A DNA stretch of 64,000 bases from Luteimicrobium sp049844995 (GTDB taxonomy: Bacteria > Actinomycetota > Actinomycetes > Actinomycetales > Cellulomonadaceae), in contig NZ_JBNCMC010000011.1 of assembly GCF_049844995.1 (NCBI RefSeq), positions 1-64,000 on the forward strand, given 5' to 3'. Every line of letters starts with the position of its first letter. Position 1 is the first letter of the stretch. The notes beneath the pieces are model-generated. The model was not told the origin of the DNA. It ran no database searches and saw only the letters and a program-made list of their open reading frames with translations. The position numbers and the translations under genes are program-made. This document shows, one piece after another, positions 26,248 to 34,137 of this stretch.

Positions 26248-27207
26248 GTGATCGACACCTCGACGCAGCCCAGCATCAGTTCGCCCGCCTTCGACGACGC
26301 CCTCGACCCCGCGTGGGTGGCCGGCGTCGTGCGGACGGCTCTGGACGAGGACCTCGGCCGCGAGCCCGGGCGCGACGTGACCACCCAGGCCACGGTCGAC
26401 CCGGCAGCCACCGGCACGGCCGACCTCGTGGCGCGCGCCGCCGGCGTGGTCGCGGGGCTCGTGGTGGTCCCCGAGGTGCTCGCCCAGGTGGCCGGGCGGC
26501 TCGGGCTGCCCGCGCCCGCGGTGGCGTTCGTCGCCCGCGACGGCGAGCGGGTCGAGCGCGGTCGGGTGCTCGCGTCGATCACCGGCCCGACCCAGGTGCT
26601 GCTCGTCGCCGAGCGAACGCTCCTCAACCTGGCGAGCCGGGCCAGCGGCGTCGCGACGCACACCCGCCGGTGGGCCGACGCGCTCGAGGGCACGGGCGCG
26701 CTCGTCCTCGACACCCGCAAGACGACGCCGGGCCTGCGGGCGCTCGAGAAGTACGCGGTCCGCGCGGGCGGCGGCACCAACAAGCGCATGGGGCTGTTCG
26801 ACGTGGCCATGGTCAAGGACAACCACGTCGTCGCGGCGGGGTCGGTCGCGGCCGCGGTCGCGGCGGTCCGCGAGCGGTTCCCGGACGTCGCGGTCCAGGT
26901 CGAGGCGGACACCGCGGAGCAGGCGGTCGAGGCCGTCGACGCCGGCGCCGACTTCCTGCTCCTCGACAACATGCCCACGCCGGTCCTCGCCACCACCGTG
27001 GGCGCGGTCCGCGCCCGGCAGGGGACCCCGGCGTCGGGCGTCCCGGGTGCCACCGTGCCGGCGCACGTCGAGCTCGAGGCGACCGGGAACCTGACCCTCG
27101 ACCGCGCGGCCGAGGTCGCGGGCACCGGCGTCGACTACCTCTCGGTGGGCGCGCTCACGCACTCCTCGCCGATCCTCGACCTCGCGCTCGACCTGCGGGC
27201 GGGCTGA
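26248..27207 (+). CDS. nadC: Quinolinate phosphoribosyltransferase (carboxylating)
   Basis: 319 residues. It converts quinolinate and PRPP to nicotinate mononucleotide. Family motifs: EDLGREPGRDVTTQ, LNLASRASGVATHTRRW, LDTRKTTPGLRALEKYAV, GGGTNKRMGLFDVAMVKDNH, VEADTAEQAVEAV, LLLDNM and YLSVGALTHSSP. The start is the GTG at 26248, set by the leaderless hexamer. Together with nadB it forms most of the de novo NAD branch. Confidence 0.96.
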   Translation: MIDTSTQPSISSPAFDDALDPAWVAGVVRTALDEDLGREPGRDVTTQATVDPAATGTADLVARAAGVVAGLVVVPEVLAQVAGRLGLPAPAVAFVARDGERVERGRVLASITGPTQVLLVAERTLLNLASRASGVATHTRRWADALEGTGALVLDTRKTTPGLRALEKYAVRAGGGTNKRMGLFDVAMVKDNHVVAAGSVAAAVAAVRERFPDVAVQVEADTAEQAVEAVDAGADFLLLDNMPTPVLATTVGAVRARQGTPASGVPGATVPAHVELEATGNLTLDRAAEVAGTGVDYLSVGALTHSSPILDLALDLRAG

Positions 27208-27255
27208 GAGCACGTCCGAAAGGTCCGCCCGGCGGGTCTCTTCAGGCGCCGCCCG

Positions 27256-27267
27256 TAGAATCACGGG
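27256..27267 (+). promoter_or_regulatory. Leaderless-type -10, TAGAAT, before GTG 27268
   Basis: TAGAAT at 27256-27261, six bases, then GTG of lysS. It is the most consensus-like -10 of the set. Confidence 0.75.
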
Positions 27268-28821
27268 GTGACCTCCCCCGACCCCGCGCGTCCCGCAGTG
27301 CCCACGAACCCGACCGCCGCGACCTCGCCCGAGGCCGCCGCGGACGACCTGCCCGAGCAGCTGCGCATCCGTCGCGCCAAGCGCGACCGGCTCCTCGACG
27401 AGGGCACGCAGGCCTACCCGGTCGCGGTGCCGCGCACCCACACCATCGCCCAGGTGGTTGCGGGCTACGGCCACCTCGAGGCCGGCCAGGAGACCGACGA
27501 CGTCGTGGGGGTCGCCGGCCGCGTCGTGTTCCTGCGGAACACCGGCAAGCTGTGCTTCGTCACCCTGCAGGACGGCGAGGGGAACCGGCTGCAGGGCATG
27601 CTCAGCCAGGCCGTCGTCGGTGAGGAGTCGCTGGCGCGGTTCAAGGGCGACGTCGATCTCGGCGACCACCTGTTCCTGCACGGCCGCGTGATCAGCTCGC
27701 GGCGCGGCGAGCTCTCCGTCTTCGCCGACGAATGGACGATCGCCGCAAAGGCGCTCCGCCCGTTGCCGGTGCTGCACAAGGACCTGTCCGAGGAATCGCG
27801 CGTGCGGCAGCGGTACGTCGACCTGATCGCGCGCCCGGCCGCGCGGGACATGGTGCGTTTCCGTGCCGCCGTGGTGCGTTCGCTGCGTGAGAATTTTCAC
27901 CGCCGCGACTTTCTCGAGATCGAGACGCCGATGCTGCAGACGGTGGCGTCGGGTGCGAGTGCCCGGCCCTTCCAGACGCACATGAACGCGTACGACATCG
28001 ATCTGTTCCTGAGGATCGCGCCGGAGATCTTCTTGAAGAAGGCCGTCGTGGGCGGCGTGGAACGCGTCTTCGAGATCAACCGGAACTTCCGGAACGAGGG
28101 CGCTGACTCGACCCACTCCCCGGAGTTCGCGATGCTCGAGGCGTACGAGTCCTACGGCGACTACGACACGATGGCGGCGCTGACGCAGAACCTCGTGCAG
28201 ACCGCTGCGCAGGACGCGCTCGGCACGACGACGGTCACCCTGCCGGACGGCTCCGAGTACGAGCTCGGCGGCGAGTGGACGAGCCTGACGATGTACGGGT
28301 CGCTCTCCGAGGCGCTGGGGGAGGAGGTCACGCCGGAGACGTCGGTCGAGCACCTCACGAAGCTCGCCGAGCGCCTCGAGGTGGTGCACGACCCGAAGCG
28401 AGCGAGCCACGGCAAGCTCGTCGAGGTGCTGTGGGAGCACCTCGTCGGCGACCACCTGGTGGCGCCGACGTTCGTCCGCGACTTCCCGGTCGAGACGTCC
28501 CCGCTCACGCGTGACCACCGCACGATCCGCGGTGTCGTGGAGAAGTGGGACCTGTACGTGCGCGGCTTCGAGCTCGCGACCGCCTACTCCGAGCTCGTGG
28601 ACCCGGTGATCCAGCGCGAGCGGTTCGAGGCGCAGGCGCTGCTGGCCGCGTCCGGCGACGACGAGGCCATGCGGCTCGACGAGGACTTCCTGACCGCGAT
28701 GGAGTACGCGATGCCGCCGTCGGGCGGGATGGGAATGGGCATCGACCGGCTCCTCATGGCGCTGACGGGCCAGGGTATTCGGGAGACGATCCTCTTCCCG
28801 TTGGTCAAGCCGGCGCAGTGA
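27268..28821 (+). CDS. lysS: Lysyl-tRNA synthetase, class II
   Basis: 517 residues. OB-fold anticodon-binding domain (VVGVAGRVVFLRNTGKLCF), then the class II core with motif 2 (VFEINRNFRNEGADSTHSPEF) split around the conserved arginine and motif 3 (GMGMGIDRLLMALTGQ). The 35-residue Ala/Pro N-terminal lead is usual in actinobacteria. The start follows TAGAAT by 6 bases. Part of the gene (about 27840-28100) uses more A/T-ending codons than its neighbours, without other signs of transfer. The small membrane gene and lsr2 follow, a common actinobacterial order. Confidence 0.97.
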   Translation: MTSPDPARPAVPTNPTAATSPEAAADDLPEQLRIRRAKRDRLLDEGTQAYPVAVPRTHTIAQVVAGYGHLEAGQETDDVVGVAGRVVFLRNTGKLCFVTLQDGEGNRLQGMLSQAVVGEESLARFKGDVDLGDHLFLHGRVISSRRGELSVFADEWTIAAKALRPLPVLHKDLSEESRVRQRYVDLIARPAARDMVRFRAAVVRSLRENFHRRDFLEIETPMLQTVASGASARPFQTHMNAYDIDLFLRIAPEIFLKKAVVGGVERVFEINRNFRNEGADSTHSPEFAMLEAYESYGDYDTMAALTQNLVQTAAQDALGTTTVTLPDGSEYELGGEWTSLTMYGSLSEALGEEVTPETSVEHLTKLAERLEVVHDPKRASHGKLVEVLWEHLVGDHLVAPTFVRDFPVETSPLTRDHRTIRGVVEKWDLYVRGFELATAYSELVDPVIQRERFEAQALLAASGDDEAMRLDEDFLTAMEYAMPPSGGMGMGIDRLLMALTGQGIRETILFPLVKPAQ

Positions 28822-28855
28822 GAACGATGAGCGAACTGCCGGGTCGAAAGGTGGC

Positions 28856-29062
28856 GTGACGGCGATGGTCGGTGTTCTGGAGGCGGTCGTCCCGTCGATC
28901 GCGGTGGGTTTGATCTTCTGGCTCGCGATGCGTTTCGTGGTGCGCGCGGACCGGAACGAGCGGACCGCTATGGCGGCGCTCGAGGCGCAGGAGGACCGGG
29001 AACGCGCGGCGAATTCCGCAGCCCCCGGGCGCGGTGGTTCGGACCCGACGGAGAATGTCTAG
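28856..29062 (+). CDS. Small single-span membrane protein between lysS and lsr2
   Basis: 68 residues: one membrane helix (about 11-27, VPSIAVGLIFWLAMRFVV) followed by a basic and charged cytoplasmic tail (RADRNERTAMAALEAQEDRER). Small proteins of this kind lie between lysS and lsr2 in related actinobacteria; the function is unknown. The GTG at 28856 has GAAAGG ahead; the ATG at 28865 is an alternative. Confidence 0.7.
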   Translation: MTAMVGVLEAVVPSIAVGLIFWLAMRFVVRADRNERTAMAALEAQEDRERAANSAAPGRGGSDPTENV

Positions 29063-29105
29063 CGCATTCTCCGCCGCCGCCGACGCGTGGTATGGCGTGT
29101 CTGCT

Positions 29106-29134
29106 TTGACGGTGCCTGTTCTCGGTGGCATCCT
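29106..29134 (+). promoter_or_regulatory. Possible lsr2 promoter, TTGACG-17-CATCCT
   Basis: TTGACG at 29106-29111 and CATCCT at 29129-29134 with a 17-base spacer, about 50 bases before the lsr2 start, in a locally A/T-richer stretch (29063-29188). Such A/T-richness would suit Lsr2 autoregulation, which is inference. Confidence 0.4.
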
Positions 29135-29188
29135 CGTGATGTCCTTCGATGCAGTATTCCGACAATGCAGGAATTGTGAGGTGCCCCT

Positions 29189-29518
29189 GTGGCTCAGAAG
29201 GTTCAGGTCCTCCTCGTCGACGATCTCGACGGTGGTGCGGCCGAGCAGACGGTGACGTTCGCGTTGGACGGGGTCTCGTACGAGATCGACCTCAACGACA
29301 AGCACGCCGCCGAGCTGCGTGAGGCGTTCGCCACGTGGATCGGCCACGCGCGCAAGGTGACCGGCCGCGCGGCGACGCGACCGGGACGCCGTCCGGCGCG
29401 CGGCGGGGGCTCGGAGGCGACCCAGGTGCGTGAGTGGGCCCGCGCCAACGGCCTCACGGTCTCCGACCGGGGCCGCATCCCGGCCGACGTCAAGGCCAAG
29501 TACGACGCGGCGCACTGA
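29189..29518 (+). CDS. lsr2: Lsr2-type nucleoid-associated protein (H-NS-like)
   Basis: 109 residues. The N-terminal dimerisation domain (VQVLLVDDLDGGAAEQTVTF, FALDGVSYEIDLNDKHAAEL) is joined by an Arg/Gly-rich linker to the C-terminal DNA-binding domain (VREWARANGLTVSDRGRIP). The RGR motif inserts in the minor groove of A/T-rich DNA. It silences A/T-rich, often foreign, genes in actinobacteria. GAGGTG lies 8 bases ahead of the GTG. A strong terminator follows. Confidence 0.97.
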   Translation: MAQKVQVLLVDDLDGGAAEQTVTFALDGVSYEIDLNDKHAAELREAFATWIGHARKVTGRAATRPGRRPARGGGSEATQVREWARANGLTVSDRGRIPADVKAKYDAAH

Positions 29519-29534
29519 GCGACCGCACGCCGTA

Positions 29535-29573
29535 CGACGAGGGCCCGGCACCGGTGGTGCCGGGCCCTCGTCG
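29535..29573 (+). terminator. Terminator of lsr2
   Basis: 18-bp perfect stem with a 3-base loop, starting 17 bases after the lsr2 stop. Confidence 0.88.
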
Positions 29574-29581
29574 CGCGTGAC

Positions 29582-29593
29582 TACGCTCGTCGC
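29582..29593 (+). promoter_or_regulatory. Leaderless-type -10, TACGCT, before ATG 29594
   Basis: TACGCT at 29582-29587, six bases, then ATG. Confidence 0.7.
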
Positions 29594-30724
29594 ATGACCT
29601 TTCCCCCCGCCGAGCCCGCTTCCTCCGACGTCCGCCGGCTCTGGCTCGGCACGTACCCGGTCCCGGGGACGGCGTCGGGCACCGGGGAGGGCGTGTGGCG
29701 CGTGGACCTCGACGTCGCGGCGGGGCGGTTCGACGGCGCGCGGCAGGTCGTGGTGACGCCGTCGCCGTCGTTCGTGGCGCTGTCGCCGGACGAGCGGACG
29801 CTGTACGTGGTCGGGGAGGAGAGCTCGGGCACCCTGTCGGCGTTCGGTGTCGACGGTGACCGGCTGGAGCCGCTCGGCACGGTCCCGAGCGGGGGAGCTG
29901 ACCCCTGCCACGTCGTGGCGGCCCCGGCGGCGGTCTGGGTCGCGAACTACTCGAGCGGCACCTTCACGACCGTCCCGCTCGACGGCTCGGGGGCCTTCGC
30001 GGGTGAGCCCACGGTGCACGCGGGCGAGGGGAGCGGCCCCGACGCCGACCGTCAGGAGGGCCCCCACGCGCACTTCGTGGTCGCGACGCCGGACGGCACA
30101 GCCGTGTGGGTCGTCGACCTCGGCGCGGACGTGGTCCGGCGCTACCGGGTGACGGGCGACGGCGCGGGCACGGCGCCGGCGGGCACGGCCGTCACGCTCC
30201 CGCCGGGGACCGGCCCGCGGCACCTCGTCTTCGGCGCGGCGGGCACCGCGGGGGAGGGCTTCGCGTTCGTCGTCGGCGAGCTCGACGACCAGGTGCACGT
30301 GCTCGCCCTGCGCACCGACGACGACGGACTGCTCGCCGCCGCGCCCGTCGCCGCGGTACCGGCGTGCGTCACCCCTGGCCCGGAGGGTGTGGGGTCGTTC
30401 CCGTCGCACGTGGCGCTGAGCTCCGACGGCTCGCGGCTGTACACCGCGGTGCGCGGCCCGGACGTCGTCTCCGTCTTCGACGTGGTCCGGGACCCGGGCG
30501 GCGTGCGGCTCGTCCACCGCGCCGACGCCCCGCTCGCCGGCGTGTGGCCGCGGCACTTCGCGGTGCTCGACGCCGCCGGCGGCGACGTGCTCGTGGTCGC
30601 CGGCCAGGACTCGTCGACGCTCGAGGCGCTGCGGGTCAGGGCCGACGGAGCCACCGAGCCGCTGGCCTTGCTGACGCTCCCGAGCCCGGCGTGCGTCGTC
30701 GAGCGGCGGATACTGGAGGGGTGA
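29594..30724 (+). CDS. Lactonase-family beta-propeller protein (YbhE-like)
   Basis: 376 residues of the seven-bladed lactonase family that includes E. coli 6-phosphogluconolactonase Pgl/YbhE. Visible blade motifs: LWLGTYPVPG, SPSFVALSPDERTLYVVGE, DPCHVVAAPAAVWVANYSSG split by strands, TGPRHLVF, GSFPSHVALSSDGSRLYTAVRG and PRHFAVLDAAGG. It is probably cytoplasmic; no signal peptide is seen. A pentose-phosphate role is possible, but many members act on other lactones. The stop overlaps the mshA start (GTGA), so the two are co-translated. Confidence 0.85.
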   Translation: MTFPPAEPASSDVRRLWLGTYPVPGTASGTGEGVWRVDLDVAAGRFDGARQVVVTPSPSFVALSPDERTLYVVGEESSGTLSAFGVDGDRLEPLGTVPSGGADPCHVVAAPAAVWVANYSSGTFTTVPLDGSGAFAGEPTVHAGEGSGPDADRQEGPHAHFVVATPDGTAVWVVDLGADVVRRYRVTGDGAGTAPAGTAVTLPPGTGPRHLVFGAAGTAGEGFAFVVGELDDQVHVLALRTDDDGLLAAAPVAAVPACVTPGPEGVGSFPSHVALSSDGSRLYTAVRGPDVVSVFDVVRDPGGVRLVHRADAPLAGVWPRHFAVLDAAGGDVLVVAGQDSSTLEALRVRADGATEPLALLTLPSPACVVERRILEG

Positions 30725-32037
30725 CCGACCCCCGACCGCTGCACGTCGCCATGCTCAGCGTCCACACGTCCCCGCTGGACCAGCCCGGGACGGGCGACGC
30801 GGGCGGCATGAACGTGTACGTGACGGGGCTCGCCCGGGCGCTGGCGCGCGAGGGTGCGACGGTCGAGATCTTCACGCGGCGCACGTCGGGGGCCCAGCCC
30901 GACCTCGTGCGGCTCGCCGACGGCGTGTGCGTGCGGCACGTGACGGCGGGGCCGTTCGAGGGGCTCGACAAGAACGACCTGCCGGGGCAGCTCTGCGCGT
31001 TCACGGCGGGCGTGCTGCGCACGGAGGCGTGGCGCGAGGCCGGCTGGTACGACGTCGTGCACGCGCACTACTGGCTCTCGGGGCAGGCGGGCTGGCTCGC
31101 CGCGGACCGCTGGGACGTGCCGCTCGTCTCGACCATGCACACGCTGGCGCGCGTGAAGAACGCGGCGCTCGCGCCGGGCGACACCCCCGAGCCGGCGGGG
31201 CGGGGCATCGGCGAGGAACAGGTCGTGGACGCGTCCGACGCGCTCGTCGCCAGCACGGCCCAGGAGGCGCGCGAGCTGACCGCCCTGTACGGCGCGGACC
31301 CGGCGCACGTGCACGTCGTCGAGCCGGGCGTCGACCTCGAGGTCTTCCGGCCCGCGCCCGTCGCTACGGAAGGGCTGGGCCGGGCCGCCGCGGCGGCGGT
31401 CGTCGACGCCGACCGCCGGGCACGCCGCGCCGCGCTCGGGCTCCCGCCCGACCGCCCCCTGGTGCTGTTCGCCGGGCGCGTTCAGCTGCTCAAGGCGCCC
31501 GACGTGCTGGTCCGCGCGCTGGGCGTCCTGAGCGACCACGACCGGCTCGTGCCGACGCTCGTGGTGCTCGGGGGAGCGAGCGGTCGCCCGACGGCGGTGC
31601 GCGAGCTCCAGGCTCTCGCAGCGCAGCTCGGCGTCGAGGACCGGCTCGTCGTCCGGCCGCCCGTGCCCGCGGACGACCTCGTGTCGTACCTGCGCGCCGC
31701 CGACGTCGTGGCGGTGCCCTCGCACTCCGAGTCGTTCGGCCTGGTGGCCGCCGAGGCGCAGGCGGCCGGCACGCCCGTGGTCGCGGCCGCCGTCGGCGGG
31801 CTCCCGACCGTGCTCGACCACGGCGCCACGGGGATCCTCGTGGGCGACCACTCGCCCTGGACCTGGGCCGACGCGCTCGGCGACCTGCTGGACGACCCGG
31901 AACGTCGGGCCGCCCTGCGCGAGGCGGCGCTGGCGGCGAGCCCGCGGTTCGGCTGGGACCGGGCCGCGAAGGAGATGCTCGCCGTCTACGCCGACGCGCG
32001 GGCGGTCAGGCGCGCTCGAGCACGAGCACGGGGATGA
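30721..32037 (+). CDS. mshA: D-inositol-3-phosphate glycosyltransferase (mycothiol synthesis)
   Basis: 438-residue GT-B glycosyltransferase that transfers GlcNAc from UDP-GlcNAc to inositol-3-phosphate, the first committed step of mycothiol. N-terminal donor/acceptor motifs: MLSVHTSPLDQPGTGDAGG, MNVYVTGLARALA, VVHAHYWLSGQAGW and STMHTLARVKN. The C-terminal GT4 motif is VPSHSESFGLVAAEAQAAGTP. The start GTG is in a GTGA overlap with the lactonase-like gene. The 3' end overlaps the convergent Ddn-like gene by 32 bases. Confidence 0.95.
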   Translation: MTDPRPLHVAMLSVHTSPLDQPGTGDAGGMNVYVTGLARALAREGATVEIFTRRTSGAQPDLVRLADGVCVRHVTAGPFEGLDKNDLPGQLCAFTAGVLRTEAWREAGWYDVVHAHYWLSGQAGWLAADRWDVPLVSTMHTLARVKNAALAPGDTPEPAGRGIGEEQVVDASDALVASTAQEARELTALYGADPAHVHVVEPGVDLEVFRPAPVATEGLGRAAAAAVVDADRRARRAALGLPPDRPLVLFAGRVQLLKAPDVLVRALGVLSDHDRLVPTLVVLGGASGRPTAVRELQALAAQLGVEDRLVVRPPVPADDLVSYLRAADVVAVPSHSESFGLVAAEAQAAGTPVVAAAVGGLPTVLDHGATGILVGDHSPWTWADALGDLLDDPERRAALREAALAASPRFGWDRAAKEMLAVYADARAVRRARARARG

Positions 32038-32440
32038 CCCGGTCGGTGCGCGTCTGATAGTCCGCGTAGTCCGGGTAGGCGGCGACGGCGCGCTCCCACC
32101 ACACGTCGCGCTCGGCGCCGTGGGCCTCGTGCGCGACGTAGTCGTGCCGCTCGGGGCCGTCCTGCAGCTCGACCTCGGGGTGCGCGACGACGTTGTGGTA
32201 CCACTGCGGGTGCTCGGGCGCGCCGCCCAGCGAGGCGACGACGGCGTACGCGCCGTCGTGCTCGACGCGCATGAGCCCGTGCTTGCGGACCTTGCCCGAG
32301 CGCGCGCCCTTGCTCGTGAGGATCACCACGGGCATCCCGCGCATCGTCGTGCCCTTCGTGCCGCCCGACGACTCGTACAGGGCGACCTGGTCGGCGGTGT
32401 GGGCGGACGGGCTGGGGACGTACTCTCCGGTCACTGGCAT
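32006..32440 (-). CDS. F420-dependent nitroreductase/quinone-reductase family (Ddn-like)
   Basis: 144 residues with the deazaflavin-dependent nitroreductase fold. Motifs: VVILTSKGARSGKVRKHGLM, GAYAVVASLGGAPEHPQWYHN and VAHPEVELQDG. Members reduce quinones or nitro compounds with F420H2. The ATG at 32440 is used (MPVTGEYVPS); the Arg-rich upstream frame is unlikely. The gene end is antisense to the last 32 bases of mshA. The actual substrate is unknown. Confidence 0.88.
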   Translation of the reverse strand: MPVTGEYVPSPSAHTADQVALYESSGGTKGTTMRGMPVVILTSKGARSGKVRKHGLMRVEHDGAYAVVASLGGAPEHPQWYHNVVAHPEVELQDGPERHDYVAHEAHGAERDVWWERAVAAYPDYADYQTRTDRVIPVLVLERA

Positions 32441-32496
32441 GTCCACGGAACGTCGCCGCGGCACGCGGGCATTCCGGGTGCGGCAAAATGGGGAGC

Positions 32497-33234
32497 ATGA
32501 CCTACACCCTCGTGCTGCTCCGCCACGGCGAGAGCGAGTGGAACGCCAAGAACCTGTTCACCGGCTGGGTGGACGTCGCCCTCTCCGAGAAGGGCACCGC
32601 CGAGGCGAAGCGCGGCGGCACCCTCCTGACCGAGGCCGGCGTGCTCCCGGACGTCGTCCACACGTCGCTGCTGCGCCGCGCGATCACGACGGCGAACCTC
32701 GCGCTCGACGCCGCCGACCGGCACTGGATCCCCGTGAAGCGGAGCTGGCGCCTCAACGAGCGCCACTACGGCGCGCTCCAGGGCAAGGACAAGAAGCAGA
32801 CGCTCGAGCAGTTCGGCGAGGAGCAGTTCATGCTCTGGCGCCGCTCGTACGACGTGCCGCCGCCCGCGATCGAGGTCGGTTCCGAGTACTCGCAGGACGC
32901 CGACCCGCGCTACGCGGACGCCCCGCAGGTGCTCACCGAGTGCCTCAAGGACGTCCTCGAGCGGGCGCTGCCGTACTGGGAGGGCGAGATCGTCCCCGAC
33001 CTCAAGGCCGGCAAGACGGTGCTCGTCGCCGCGCACGGCAACTCGCTGCGCGCGCTCGTGAAGCACCTCGACGGGATCTCGGACGAGGACATCGCGGGCC
33101 TGAACATCCCGACCGGCATCCCGCTGCTCTACGAGCTGGACGAGGACCTCGTGCCCGTCACCAAGGGCGGGACGTACCTCGACCCCGACGCTGCGAAGGA
33201 CGCGATCGCGGCCGTCGCCAACCAGGGTCGTTGA
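32497..33234 (+). CDS. gpm1: Phosphoglycerate mutase, 2,3-bisphosphoglycerate-dependent
   Basis: 245 residues. It interconverts 3- and 2-phosphoglycerate in glycolysis. The catalytic phospho-histidine motif LLRHGESEWN comes first, then LFTGWVDVALSEKG, RLNERHYGALQGKDK and the second histidine in AAHGNSLRALVKHLDG. The ATG at 32497 is preceded by CAAAAT at 32484-32489; the upstream in-frame ATG (32488) would overlap that element. It is monocistronic with a strong terminator. Confidence 0.96.
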   Translation: MTYTLVLLRHGESEWNAKNLFTGWVDVALSEKGTAEAKRGGTLLTEAGVLPDVVHTSLLRRAITTANLALDAADRHWIPVKRSWRLNERHYGALQGKDKKQTLEQFGEEQFMLWRRSYDVPPPAIEVGSEYSQDADPRYADAPQVLTECLKDVLERALPYWEGEIVPDLKAGKTVLVAAHGNSLRALVKHLDGISDEDIAGLNIPTGIPLLYELDEDLVPVTKGGTYLDPDAAKDAIAAVANQGR

Positions 33235-33255
33235 GCCTCGACCGCTGAGACGCAG

Positions 33256-33290
33256 CGAAGGCCCGCACCCCTGGGGGGTGCGGGCCTTCG
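33256..33290 (+). terminator. Terminator of gpm1
   Basis: 16-bp perfect stem with a 3-base loop, 21 bases after the stop; it also faces the converging phoU gene. Confidence 0.88.
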
Positions 33291-33343
33291 TGCTGCTCAG
33301 GGTCTCTCGCGAGGTACCCGTCCGCGCGGGGTTCTTCGCGGGA

Positions 33344-33994
33344 TCAGGCGAGCTCTGCGGGCTCGCCCGTCACCAGGTAGGCGATGCGGCGGGCGACGGA
33401 GACGGCGTGGTCGCCGAAGCGCTCGTAGTAGCGGGACGCGAGCGTGACGTCGATGGTCTCCTGGACCGACCCGATCCAGTCGGCGGACAGCAGCGCCCCG
33501 AACGTCTGCTCGTGCAGGACGTCCAGGAGGTCGTCGTCGCGCTCGACGGTCGTGGCCAGCGCGAGGTCGCGCGTCTCGAGGAGCGCGGTCGTCCGCCGCG
33601 CCACCCGGGTGGCGGCGTCGTGCATCTGGGTGAACGTGTCGCTGACGGTGGGGGGCAGGGCGTGGGCGGGGTAGCTGCGGCGGGCCAGCTGGGCGAGGTG
33701 GCGCGCGAGGTCGCCCATGCGCTCCAGGCTCGAGCTGATGCGGAGCGCGGTCACGACCACCCGCAGGTCCGTGGCGACCGGCGCCTGCTGCGCGAGGAGG
33801 CGGACGCACTGCTCGTCGAGCTCGCGCTCGCGCTCGTCGATCTCGCGGTCGGAGGCGATGACCTCCTGCGCGAGGGCGAGGTCGGCGGTCAGCACGGCAC
33901 GGCCCGCGTCCGCGATGGCACGCTCGACCAGTCCGCTCATGGCGGTGAGGTCGTCGCCCACCTGGCGCAGCTCCGCCTCGAAGATCTCTCTCAT
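33344..33994 (-). CDS. phoU: Phosphate signalling regulator PhoU
   Basis: 216 residues, two three-helix PhoU repeats with acidic metal-binding patches: IASDREIDERERELDEQC and MREIFEAELRQVGDDL in the first, and LRISSSLERMGDLARHLAQ and YYERFGDHAVSVARRI in the second. PhoU links Pst transport state to the SenX3 kinase and keeps the Pho response off in phosphate. It is divergent from senX3 with a PHO-box array between them. The ATG at 33994 is chosen over the longer frame, which has no domain support. Confidence 0.95.
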   Translation of the reverse strand: MREIFEAELRQVGDDLTAMSGLVERAIADAGRAVLTADLALAQEVIASDREIDERERELDEQCVRLLAQQAPVATDLRVVVTALRISSSLERMGDLARHLAQLARRSYPAHALPPTVSDTFTQMHDAATRVARRTTALLETRDLALATTVERDDDLLDVLHEQTFGALLSADWIGSVQETIDVTLASRYYERFGDHAVSVARRIAYLVTGEPAELA

Positions 33995-34034
33995 GCGCGC
34001 CACGGTCCCACGCGCGAGCACCCGCCGTCCGGAC

Positions 34035-34067
34035 TCCCGGTGAACGGTACGCCGACGGTCGGTGAAC
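34035..34067 (-). promoter_or_regulatory. PHO-box array between phoU and senX3
   Basis: On the minus strand, three consecutive 11-base units: GTTCACCGACC (34067-34057), GTCGGCGTACC and GTTCACCGGGA (34045-34035). The two GTTCACC hexamer-plus cores are exactly 22 bases apart. This fits the direct-repeat box bound by PhoP/RegX3-type regulators. It suggests phosphate control of phoU and feedback on senX3-regX3. Confidence 0.75.
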
Positions 34068-34125
34068 AGTTCGCGGCGGGTGACCGCGTGGTGGCCGTCG
34101 CGTCCGGCCCGGCGCGGGACGTCCG

Positions 34126-34137
34126 TACGCTGGTGGC
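34126..34137 (+). promoter_or_regulatory. Leaderless-type -10, TACGCT, before GTG 34138
   Basis: TACGCT at 34126-34131, six bases, then the senX3 GTG. Confidence 0.7.

Noticed and set aside
27840..28100. Horizontal transfer of part of lysS
   Set aside because: Only a mild shift toward A/T-ending codons; motifs, length and synteny are normal.
24265..28518. 1417-codon minus-strand ORF
   Set aside because: It is antisense to nadB, nadC and lysS, whose motifs are complete; the frame is open because of GC-rich codon structure.
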